Part shown: positions 1-5,362 of the stretch, one piece after another | Layout: every line of letters starts with the position of its first letter | How positions within the stretch are numbered: position 1 is the first letter of the stretch | Origin: Nitrospirota bacterium | GTDB lineage: Bacteria; Nitrospirota; Nitrospiria; Nitrospirales; Nitrospiraceae | DNA: 5,453 nt | Reading direction: 5' to 3' | Assembly: GCA_016235225.1 (NCBI GenBank) | Contig: JACRLS010000050.1 | Coordinates: forward strand, 1-5,453 | Made by a program: the position numbers and the translations under genes | Notes under the pieces: model-generated | What the model was told of the DNA's origin: nothing | Database searches by the model: none | What the model saw: only the letters and a program-made list of their open reading frames with translations

Positions 1-471
1 GTCGCGGAGGAGTTCGTGGATGTGCATGGATTCGAAGATCGCCGGCGTCAGCTTATTGGCTGCCAGCAGGCGTCGGTAGAGATCCGGATCGAATGTGCCG
101 TTCCGCTGAAAGTCGGGGCGATTCAAGATGTCATCGCGCAGTTCGTCGGGACTGATCGAGAGTCCGAGATCCTTGGCCGCGATCTGCCAGAGCTTGCTCT
201 CGATCAATCCTTCGAGGACGAATTCTTTCAACTGCTCATCCTTGAACTCGCCCTTCACCTTGTCGCGATACATCTGGTAAAAATTCTTGTAGGCCCGTTC
301 GTACTCTTCACGAGAAACTTTCAAGGCGCCGACATTCGCGACCGCATCATCCCGCTGCTCGCTGAATCCCCACCAGCCCATGCCGACCACGAAGGTGATC
401 ATGATGAACCCCATAATGGAGATCAGAATCCAGGGGTACTTGTGGTGGGCAATCCGAAGAATTTTGATCAT
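1..471 (-). CDS. PpiD/SurA-like membrane-anchored periplasmic foldase (peptidyl-prolyl isomerase family), N-terminal part
   Basis: This is the first 157 residues of a leftward gene; the frame is open to base 1, so the C-terminus lies outside the window. The start is the ATG at 471-469, with a weak AGGA about 11 bases upstream. Residues 1-13 are short and basic (MIKILRIAHHKYP). Residues 14-36 form one hydrophobic membrane anchor ending in GMGWWGF. From about residue 40 a charged, helical region follows with the features of a SurA N-terminal chaperone domain: VSREEYERAYKNFYQMYRD, then LKEFVLEGLIESKLW, then FDPDLYRRLLAANKLTP. In this family (PpiD, SurA), the helical domain binds unfolded exported proteins and a parvulin isomerase domain follows. 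That later domain is not visible, so isomerase activity is inferred. An inner-membrane anchor with the bulk in the periplasm favours a PpiD-like rather than a free SurA-like protein. The gene diverges from the mre cluster and has its own promoter at 497-525. Confidence 0.85.
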   Translation of the reverse strand, partial: MIKILRIAHHKYPWILISIMGFIMITFVVGMGWWGFSEQRDDAVANVGALKVSREEYERAYKNFYQMYRDKVKGEFKDEQLKEFVLEGLIESKLWQIAAKDLGLSISPDELRDDILNRPDFQRNGTFDPDLYRRLLAANKLTPAIFESMHIHELLRD

Positions 472-496
472 GTGGCGCGTCGTCCTGTTGGGCGGG

Positions 497-525
497 ATTC
501 TAATCGCGGCAGACCCCGAAGGCAA
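497..525 (-). promoter_or_regulatory. Predicted sigma70-type promoter for the leftward foldase gene
   Basis: Read on the minus strand, a -35 box TTGCCT (525-520, 4 of 6 consensus bases) is followed by exactly 17 bases and a -10 box TAGAAT (502-497, 5 of 6). A transcript would begin near base 490, leaving a leader of about 19 bases before the ATG at 471. Spacing and position fit well. The call rests on motif matching only. Confidence 0.55.
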
Positions 526-550
526 GGGAGTGATGCAAAAAATCATTAGT

Positions 551-579
551 TTGTCGGATGGCACGCTTTTTGTTATACT
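551..579 (+). promoter_or_regulatory. Predicted sigma70-type promoter for the RDD-mre operon
   Basis: A -35 box TTGTCG (551-556, 4 of 6 consensus bases), a 17-base spacer and a -10 box TATACT (574-579, 5 of 6) lie in the most AT-rich part of the window. Transcription would start near base 586, giving a leader of about 20 bases before the TTG start at 605. This is the only convincing rightward promoter seen, so it probably drives the whole cluster. The two divergent promoters do not overlap; their -35 boxes are 25 bases apart. Confidence 0.6.
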
Positions 580-594
580 GAGTTTGGGTTGATC

Positions 595-600
595 AGGAGG
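595..600 (+). promoter_or_regulatory. Ribosome binding site supporting the TTG start of the RDD gene
   Basis: A full AGGAGG Shine-Dalgarno lies four bases before the TTG at 605. The spacing is short but the match is perfect. The next in-frame candidate, ATG at 677, would remove the Asn-Arg of the conserved RDD signature and has no comparable site. The TTG start is therefore preferred despite being a rare start codon. Confidence 0.65.
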
Positions 601-604
601 ACGC

Positions 605-1063
605 TTGACAGGGGAGCAGCCCAGTTCGAGTCCGCTCGTCCTGGGTGTCTATCCCAGGGCCCACATTCTAAACCGGATGATCGCGAGGCTCGTGGATGGG
701 CTCTTGGTGGCCGCCGTCGCCAAGCTCGCGCCGCCGGTCGGATGGCTCGGTGGGCTGACGTATCTCCTGATTGCAGACGGGTTTTCGGGCGGGCGCAGTG
801 TGGGCAAGCGGCTAATCGGGTTGCAGACGGTCAGCCCACGGACGAAGGACGCGTCTGGGTTCCGCGAGTCCATTTTACGGAATCTCCCGCTGGCGCTCGC
901 CTATGTGCTGTATTCGATTCCCTATGTCGGGTGGTTCTTGGCCGGTAGCGTCATCGCCTTCGAGGCATTATTGATCCTCGGGAATGATCAAGGCCTCCGA
1001 CTCGGGGATGAAATTGCCCATACGCAGGTGCTTGACGCCGGGACGTTGGACCTGCCTGACTGA
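605..1063 (+). CDS. RDD family integral membrane protein
   Basis: This 152-residue protein carries the marks of the RDD family. Helix 1 opens with the Arg/Asp signature NRMIARLVDG (residues 23-32; R24, R28 and D31 are likely the conserved charged residues). The family motif GRSVGKRLIGLQTV follows at residues 63-76, then FRESILRNLP (86-95), and the end is LGDEIAHTQVL, close to the usual family ending. Hydrophobic stretches at about 29-46, 48-59, 95-116 and 113-126 suggest three or four membrane segments. The start is TTG at 605, chosen for its AGGAGG site. It is the first gene of the rightward cluster, directly behind the promoter, with 65 bases before mreB. RDD proteins have no uniform role; some are linked to ion transport. 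A role in envelope growth here is only inferred from position. Confidence 0.85.
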   Translation: MTGEQPSSSPLVLGVYPRAHILNRMIARLVDGLLVAAVAKLAPPVGWLGGLTYLLIADGFSGGRSVGKRLIGLQTVSPRTKDASGFRESILRNLPLALAYVLYSIPYVGWFLAGSVIAFEALLILGNDQGLRLGDEIAHTQVLDAGTLDLPD

Positions 1064-1071
1064 CCACCATA

Positions 1072-1107
1072 GGGTCCCACGGGATGGGACGACCCCCTGC
1101 GGGGGAC
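1072..1107 (+). other. Two tandem GC-rich hairpins in the RDD-mreB gap
   Basis: GTCCCA (1074-1079) pairs with TGGGAC (1085-1090) around a 5-base loop. CCCCC (1093-1097) pairs with GGGGG (1101-1105) around a TGC loop. A competing stem, GGGTC (1072-1076) with GACCC (1091-1095), would exclude both. No T-run follows, so this is not an intrinsic terminator. It ends about 10 bases before the mreB Shine-Dalgarno and could affect RNA processing, stability or mreB translation. The pairing is visible in the sequence; function is not shown. Confidence 0.4.
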
Positions 1108-1116
1108 ATCCTAAGG

Positions 1117-1122
1117 AAGGAG
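1117..1122 (+). promoter_or_regulatory. Strong ribosome binding site fixing the mreB start at GTG 1129
   Basis: AAGGAG at 1117-1122 sits six bases before the GTG at 1129, an ideal spacing. The upstream in-frame ATG at 1084 has no comparable site, lies in the loop of a predicted hairpin and would add 15 residues unlike any MreB N-terminus. The GTG is therefore preferred. Confidence 0.8.
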
Positions 1123-1128
1123 AGTCCA

Positions 1129-2172
1129 GTGGCGCTCGCAAACGACATCCTCGGCTGGTTCTCAAACGATTTGGCCATCGATCTCGGCACCGCCACCACG
1201 CTGGTGTATGTGCACGGCAAAGGGATCGTGCTCAACGAACCCTCGGTCGTCGCGGTCGAAAAGAAAACGGAGAAAGTTCTGGCGGTCGGCTCGGAAGCCA
1301 AAAAGATGCTGGGCCGCACTCCCGGCAACATCGTCGCGATTCGGCCGATGAAGGAAGGCGTCATCGCCGACTTCGAGATGGCCGAGCGTATGCTCAAGTA
1401 CTTCATCACCCGGGCACACAATCGCAGCACGTTCGTCAGGCCCCGCATCATCATCGGCGTGCCGTCCCGGATCACACAAGTCGAGCAACGGGCCGTTCGG
1501 GATTCGGCTGAATTGGCCGGGGCGCGCGAGGTCTATCTGATTGAAGAGCCGGTGGCGGCGGCCATCGGGGCCGGACTGCCGATTACGGAGCCGTCGGGCA
1601 ACATGGTGGTGGACATCGGGGGCGGGACGACGGACATCGCGGTCATTTCGCTCGGCGGTATCGTCTACAGCGAATCCGTCAAGGTCGCCGGCGACCGGAT
1701 GGACGAAGCCATCATGAACTACGTGAAGAAGAAATACAGCTTGCTCATCGGCGAACACATGGCCGAACGAATCAAGGTCGAAATCGGGTCGGCCTATCCG
1801 TTTGAAGAGCGGAAAACGATGACCATCAAGGGCCGCGACCTAATCTCCGGTATTCCCCGGACCCTGGTGATCGATGACGCAGAAATACGCGAGGCGCTTC
1901 AGGAGCCGATTGGGACGATCGTCAATGCCATCAAAGTCGCGCTGGAAAATACGCCGCCCGAGTTGGCTGGCGACATTATTGATCGTGGCATCGTCCTGAC
2001 CGGCGGAGGGTCCCTGTTGAAGGGCATGGATACGCGATTCCGCGAGGAAACGAATCTCCCGATCATCACGGTGGATGATCCGCTGACGTCTGTGGTGCTG
2101 GGGGTCGGAAAAATCCTCGACGAGTTGGATCTCCTCCGCAAGGTTTCGGTGATGTCCCAGTGCTCCCGTTGA
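1129..2172 (+). CDS. mreB: Rod shape-determining protein MreB (bacterial actin)
   Basis: MreB is an ATP-dependent actin homologue that forms short antiparallel filaments on the inner face of the cytoplasmic membrane and guides the side-wall synthesis complex. With the GTG start the protein has 347 residues, the usual MreB length. After a short, probably amphipathic membrane-binding start (ALANDILGWFSND) come the actin-fold nucleotide motifs: phosphate 1 as DLAIDLGTATTLVYV (about residues 14-28), the conserved VYLIEEPVAAAIGAGLPI (from 135), phosphate 2 as MVVDIGGGTTDIAVISLGG (159-177) and the adenosine motif GIVLTGGGSLLKGMD (287-301). All look intact. The C-terminus (LDLLRKVSVMSQCSR) is ordinary. 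It has the strongest ribosome binding site in the cluster, consistent with MreB being needed in larger amounts than MreC or MreD. mreC starts 19 bases after its stop. Confidence 0.97.
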   Translation: MALANDILGWFSNDLAIDLGTATTLVYVHGKGIVLNEPSVVAVEKKTEKVLAVGSEAKKMLGRTPGNIVAIRPMKEGVIADFEMAERMLKYFITRAHNRSTFVRPRIIIGVPSRITQVEQRAVRDSAELAGAREVYLIEEPVAAAIGAGLPITEPSGNMVVDIGGGTTDIAVISLGGIVYSESVKVAGDRMDEAIMNYVKKKYSLLIGEHMAERIKVEIGSAYPFEERKTMTIKGRDLISGIPRTLVIDDAEIREALQEPIGTIVNAIKVALENTPPELAGDIIDRGIVLTGGGSLLKGMDTRFREETNLPIITVDDPLTSVVLGVGKILDELDLLRKVSVMSQCSR

Positions 2173-2191
2173 GCGCCGCATCCACACGTCG

Positions 2192-3076
2192 ATGTACCTA
2201 TTTCGATCGACACCCGGCGCCCGGCGGGTCGTAGTCCTCTTTCTTGCCCTGCTCCTCCTCGCGCTCTTTCTGCTTCCGGCTCAGACCCGCAGCGTGTTGC
2301 AGCAGGTCAGCCAGCCGTTGGCCTGGCTCGTGTCGTTTCCACTCGAGGGGTTTGCGGCCACCCGCCAGCGGGTCACCGAACTCTGGGACGGGTACATCGC
2401 GCTTCAGGATGTGCGGCAGGATAACGGGCGGTTGCGGCGGGAGTTGGAATTGCTGCGGGGACAGAACACCGCTCTCCGGGAAGCCGCTGCCTCGGCCCAG
2501 CGTCTTGAAGGGCTCCTGGCGTTCAAGACCCGGTCGAATTTCGAGAGCGTGGCAGGGCATGTCATCGCGCGCAATGCGACGAATTGGTACCGGGCCCTGG
2601 TGCTCGACGTCGGTGATCGAGACGGCGTGAAGCCGGAGATGGGAGTTGTGACGCCGGCCGGTGTCGTGGGACGGGTGGTCAAGACGACTCCCCACACCTC
2701 AATTGTGTTGATGATCACCGATCCCAACAATGCGGTGACTGGTCTCATCCAACGGACCAGAGATGAAGGATTAGTGGAAGGCACCGCCAGGGGACAGAGC
2801 CGCATGAAATACATCCCGCTGCTCTCGACGGTGCGGGAGGGGGACGCGGTCGTGACGTCCGGACTGACCGGCGGATTCCCGCGCGGCCTGGCCATCGGCG
2901 TCATTACCCAGATCAATAAGGCAGAAGGCGAGTTGTTCCAGTCGGCCGAGGTGGTGCCGGAAGTCGACTTTGCCAAGCTGGATGAAGTTCTGGTGATCAC
3001 CTCGGTCCATGCGCTTCAGGAAGAGGCCAGAGTGGCCCAGAGCCAAACGCCCGCAGGAAAGGGATCGGGCCGATGA
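2192..3076 (+). CDS. mreC: Rod shape-determining protein MreC
   Basis: MreC is a single-pass inner-membrane protein whose periplasmic part binds and activates PBP2 and links it to MreB. The 294-residue product shows the expected order: a short basic cytoplasmic start, one membrane helix (about residues 12-29, very rich in Leu), a probable coiled coil (about 56-112, including DVRQDNGRLRRELELLRGQN), then the double beta-barrel domain from about 118 to 273. Within that domain, NWYRALVLDVGDRDGVKPEM, GVVGRVV, ITDPNNAV and VVTSGLTGGFPRGLAIGVI are typical MreC segments. A charged tail follows. The ATG at 2192 places the helix correctly, but no Shine-Dalgarno is visible in the 19-base gap after mreB, so translation may depend on ribosomes leaving mreB. 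The stop overlaps the mreD start as ATGA. Confidence 0.95.
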   Translation: MYLFRSTPGARRVVVLFLALLLLALFLLPAQTRSVLQQVSQPLAWLVSFPLEGFAATRQRVTELWDGYIALQDVRQDNGRLRRELELLRGQNTALREAAASAQRLEGLLAFKTRSNFESVAGHVIARNATNWYRALVLDVGDRDGVKPEMGVVTPAGVVGRVVKTTPHTSIVLMITDPNNAVTGLIQRTRDEGLVEGTARGQSRMKYIPLLSTVREGDAVVTSGLTGGFPRGLAIGVITQINKAEGELFQSAEVVPEVDFAKLDEVLVITSVHALQEEARVAQSQTPAGKGSGR

Positions 3077-3567
3077 ACGGGCTCCTCTATGCGGCGCTGA
3101 TCTTCCTGCTCCCACCGCTGCAGGCGATGGTGATGGGGGCGGCCCACATGGTGGGTGGCGGGCCGGATCTCTGTTTGGTGGCAGTCTGCCTGGTCGGGTT
3201 GTTTTCAGGCGAGGTCCGAGGGATTCTCCTTGGGTTGGCGATCGGGATGGTGCAGGATAGTCTATCGGCGGGCGACCAGTGGTTGAATCTGGCGACGAAG
3301 GGCGTGGCCGGGCTCTTGGCTGGACTGGTCGGCAGACATCTCGCCGGCGCCACGCCGAGCGCGATGATCGGTCCCATCGCCGGACTCTCGCTGGCCTCGT
3401 GCCTCGTCTTCGTGGGAGCCTCGGGGGCGGGGAAACCGTTCCTCGATATGCTGTCCGCCATACGGATTGCGGCTCCCGAATTGGTCTTGGATACGGTGCT
3501 GGGCGTGGGCGCCTATTGGTTTCTCTCTGGGCGCCGGCGTCCCGCGACGGGCTTTGATGCGCGGTGA
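3073..3567 (+). CDS. mreD: Rod shape-determining protein MreD
   Basis: MreD is a small polytopic inner-membrane protein of the elongation complex that partners MreC. The 164-residue product is almost wholly hydrophobic. Five or six membrane segments can be drawn at about residues 3-25, 31-47, 49-60, 75-90, 98-117 and 133-152. The segment GLAIGMVQDSL (54-64) matches the Gly-rich, Asp-containing MreD signature. A basic tail (RRRPATGFDAR) would lie in the cytoplasm. The ATG overlaps the mreC stop by four bases, and AAGGGA lies eight bases upstream inside mreC, so the two are probably translationally coupled. Sequence conservation in this family is weak; the call rests mainly on size, membrane pattern and its place between mreC and mrdA. 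Confidence 0.92.
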   Translation: MNGLLYAALIFLLPPLQAMVMGAAHMVGGGPDLCLVAVCLVGLFSGEVRGILLGLAIGMVQDSLSAGDQWLNLATKGVAGLLAGLVGRHLAGATPSAMIGPIAGLSLASCLVFVGASGAGKPFLDMLSAIRIAAPELVLDTVLGVGAYWFLSGRRRPATGFDAR

Positions 3568-3591
3568 CGCGCAAGGATTCTGATCGCCGTC

Positions 3592-4383
3592 ATGGCGGAT
3601 TTTTCCGCTCCGCAGACAGATGAACTCCGCGAGCTGCTTCGGCGCCTCGTCTTTCTCCAGATCGGGCTGGCCGTGGCCGTGGCGCTCGTGATCGGTCGCC
3701 TGTGGCAACTGCAGGTCCACGAAGGGCCCTACTACCGAGACCTATCGGAAAACAACCGCACCCGCACGCTCGTCGTCGAGCCCGCCCGGGGCCTCATCTA
3801 TGACCGGAACCATGTCTTGCTGGCGAACAACGTGCCGAGCTTCAGCCTGTACGTGACCCTCGAAGACGTGAAGGATGTGAGCGGACTGGTCACGAAGCTG
3901 GTCGAACTCGTCGGTCTGAACGAGACCCAACTCCGCAAGAGGATGACCGCTCCCGGCAGCCGGCAGAACCCCCGCAAGCTCAAAGACGGCCTGACGTTGA
4001 AGGAGGCGGCACAGATCGAGTCCCACCGCCTGGATCTGCCCGGCGTGATGATCCAGGTGGAGTCTCAGCGCAACTATCCGGTGGGGGTTGTGGCTGCCCA
4101 CCTGCTCGGGTATGTCGGGGAAATCTCTCAGGAACAGTTGGACCGGGGGGAGAGCGGCGAACTCCATCAGGGCTCGATCATCGGACAGTACGGGATCGAG
4201 AAATCCTATGACCGGTTCCTGCGAGGGAAGACCGGCGAGAAGCTGACCGAGGTCGATGCGCTCGGGCACGAGAAGCGCACGACCCTGGTCGAGAAACCGG
4301 AAGCCGGCGATGATCTGTATCTGTCGATCGATATCCGGCTGCAACGATTGGCGGAGGAGTTGCTGGGAGATTGTGCAGGATGA
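3592..4383 (+). CDS. mrdA: PBP2 N-terminal fragment: membrane anchor and dimerization (pedestal) domain
   Basis: As written, this frame encodes 263 residues: a short cytoplasmic start, one membrane helix (about residues 20-38) and the non-catalytic PBP dimer domain. Diagnostic segments are ENNRTR (53-58), ARGLIYDRN (65-73) with LLANNVPSF (76-84), NYPVGVVAAHLLGYVGEIS (161-179), GIEKSYDRFLRGKTG (201-215) and DLYLSIDIRLQRLAEELL (241-258). The last three residues, CAG, are out-of-frame and end at TGA 4381-4383. The start ATG lies 24 bases after mreD with a weak AAGGAT 13 bases upstream; no better start is visible. Such a product would sit in the membrane and might still contact MreC, which binds this pedestal region in other species, but it has no transpeptidase domain. 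Confidence 0.85.
   Translation: MADFSAPQTDELRELLRRLVFLQIGLAVAVALVIGRLWQLQVHEGPYYRDLSENNRTRTLVVEPARGLIYDRNHVLLANNVPSFSLYVTLEDVKDVSGLVTKLVELVGLNETQLRKRMTAPGSRQNPRKLKDGLTLKEAAQIESHRLDLPGVMIQVESQRNYPVGVVAAHLLGYVGEISQEQLDRGESGELHQGSIIGQYGIEKSYDRFLRGKTGEKLTEVDALGHEKRTTLVEKPEAGDDLYLSIDIRLQRLAEELLGDCAG
4364..4372 (+). other. Deletion junction within mrdA
   Basis: The N-terminal frame reads Leu-Gly-Asp through bases 4363-4371; the C-terminal frame reads Trp-Glu-Ile through 4364-4372. Both readings are plausible PBP2 residues over the same GGAGAT, as expected if a deletion joined two short matching sequences there. The lost bases cannot be recovered from this window, so the exact breakpoints and the microhomology are inferred. 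Confidence 0.55.
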
Positions 4384-5362
4384 GGGACGGCCGCTCACCA
4401 ATCGTGCGACACAGGGGCAATATCCGCCGGGATCCACGTTCAAAATCATCATGGCGACCGCGGCCTTGGAAACCCAGACCGTCACGCCTGACACGCGGAT
4501 TCACTGTAACGGCGGCTATCCCTTCGGAAAGCGGGTCTTCCACGATTGGAAGAAGGGCGGACACGGGGCGATGGACATCACCGCCGCCATGGTCAATTCA
4601 TGCGACGTCTTCTTCTATACGATCGGGCAGCGGATGGGGATCGAGACCATCGCCTCCTATGCGGAGCAGTTCAAGCTGGGGCAGCCGACGGGCATTGAAT
4701 TGCCCTCCGAGCGGGGCGGCATCGTGCCGTCTCCGGCCTGGAAGGAAAAGGCCCGCAACGAGCCGTGGTTTCCCGGCGAAACGATTTCGGCGGCGATCGG
4801 TCAAGGATATGTCAACGTGACGCCGATGCAGATGACCCAAGTCGTCGCCACGGTGGCGAACGGCGGCGACATCCTGCGCCCACGGTTGGTGCATGCGGTG
4901 ATGGAGCGGGCCACGGGGCACCTCCAAGAACTGCCGAGCGTGGCGCGAGGGCGCCTGTCGGTCAAGCCGCACAACCTGGAGATCATTCGCGACTCGCTCG
5001 CCGGGGTGGTGAGCCACGGGACGGGCACCAAGGCCAAATCGACCCTGGTGTCGATTGCGGGCAAGACGGGCACGGCGCAGGCGGCGGCGCTGCGCTCCGG
5101 CCCTGAGAAGGATATTCCCAAGAAGCTGCGGGATCATGCCTGGTTTGTCTCGTACGCCCCGGTGGAGAAACCCAGGATCGCGGTCGCCGTCCTCGTCGAA
5201 CACATGGGACACGGGGGATCGGCTGCAGCGCCGCTGGCCAAACAGGTGATTGAAGCGTATATCAAGTACGCAGGGGAGGAGCCGGGGACGCCGGGCCCTT
5301 CGGAAGCCTCCGTCTCAAGATCCTTGCAGGTTGCCTCGCTTGGGAGCCACGGACGTGATTGA
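4364..5362 (+). CDS. mrdA: PBP2 C-terminal fragment: transpeptidase domain, out of frame with the N-terminal part
   Basis: PBP2 homology resumes near base 4364 (WEIVQDEGRPLTNRA) and continues for about 331 residues. All three penicillin-binding motifs are intact: SxxK as STFK in QYPPGSTFKI (catalytic Ser codon 4433-4435, Lys 4442-4444), SxN-type SCD (4598-4606, in MVNSCDVFFY) and KTGT (from 5063, in AGKTGTAQ). ISAAIGQGYVNVTPMQM and WFVSYAPVEKPRIAVAVLVE are further family blocks. The open frame extends back to an ATG at 4256, but those first residues are shadow of the other frame. A GTG at 4373 with GGAGGAG 13 bases upstream is the only start near the junction, and I doubt it is used. Without an anchor or signal peptide the product would remain in the cytoplasm and could not act on the wall. 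Confidence 0.8.
   Translation, partial: WEIVQDEGRPLTNRATQGQYPPGSTFKIIMATAALETQTVTPDTRIHCNGGYPFGKRVFHDWKKGGHGAMDITAAMVNSCDVFFYTIGQRMGIETIASYAEQFKLGQPTGIELPSERGGIVPSPAWKEKARNEPWFPGETISAAIGQGYVNVTPMQMTQVVATVANGGDILRPRLVHAVMERATGHLQELPSVARGRLSVKPHNLEIIRDSLAGVVSHGTGTKAKSTLVSIAGKTGTAQAAALRSGPEKDIPKKLRDHAWFVSYAPVEKPRIAVAVLVEHMGHGGSAAAPLAKQVIEAYIKYAGEEPGTPGPSEASVSRSLQVASLGSHGRD

Larger units (their letters stand above)
3592..5362 (+). pseudogene. mrdA: Penicillin-binding protein 2 gene (mrdA), broken by an internal out-of-frame deletion
   Basis: PBP2 is the class B transpeptidase that cross-links side-wall peptidoglycan together with RodA. The first part reads in one frame from the ATG at 3592 to near base 4371 (260 PBP2-like residues). 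The rest reads in another frame from near 4364 to the TGA at 5360-5362 (about 331 residues). Between LQRLAEELLGD and EIVQDEGRPLTNRA a PBP2 such as that of E. coli has about 42 more residues, including the start of the transpeptidase fold (Asp-Pro-x-Thr-Gly and a Ser-x-Pro-x-Tyr/Phe-Asp-Pro-Asn segment). Restoring them would give about 633 residues, the normal size. The frames require the missing length to be 2 modulo 3, near 125 bases. Everything else is undegraded: STFK, SCD and KTG are all present. mrdA is usually essential in rods, so a fresh mutation or an assembly error is more likely than an old pseudogene. A simple frameshift would not explain the missing residues. Confidence 0.85.

Noticed and set aside
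16..549. Rightward open frame of 177 codons opposite the foldase gene
   Set aside because: It is antisense to a clear foldase reading frame, crosses the divergent promoter region and shows no recognisable domain; it is a product of high G+C.
536..572. Inverted repeat CAAAAA (536-541) and TTTTTG (567-572) as an operator
   Set aside because: The arms are homopolymeric and far apart in an AT-rich promoter region, so chance is a sufficient explanation.
1046..1074. A separate mreB promoter (TTGGAC with 17 bases to ATAGGG)
   Set aside because: Both boxes match the consensus poorly, so I do not call it.
1084..1128. Longer mreB starting at ATG 1084
   Set aside because: The extra 15 residues do not look like MreB, the ATG lies in a predicted hairpin loop without a ribosome site, and GTG 1129 has an ideal AAGGAG and gives the normal length.
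951..1758. Long leftward open frames opposite mreB
   Set aside because: They mirror the codon pattern of mreB, have no family features and no ribosome sites; they are shadows of a well-identified gene.
2771..3720. Leftward open frames opposite mreC, mreD and mrdA (up to 267 codons)
   Set aside because: They are low-complexity Arg/Pro-rich translations typical of antisense frames in G+C-rich DNA and cross several real gene boundaries.
4256..4383. Programmed ribosomal frameshift joining the two mrdA frames
   Set aside because: No slippery heptamer or strong downstream structure was seen near the stop at 4381, and shifting frame would still leave about 42 expected residues missing. A deletion explains both facts.
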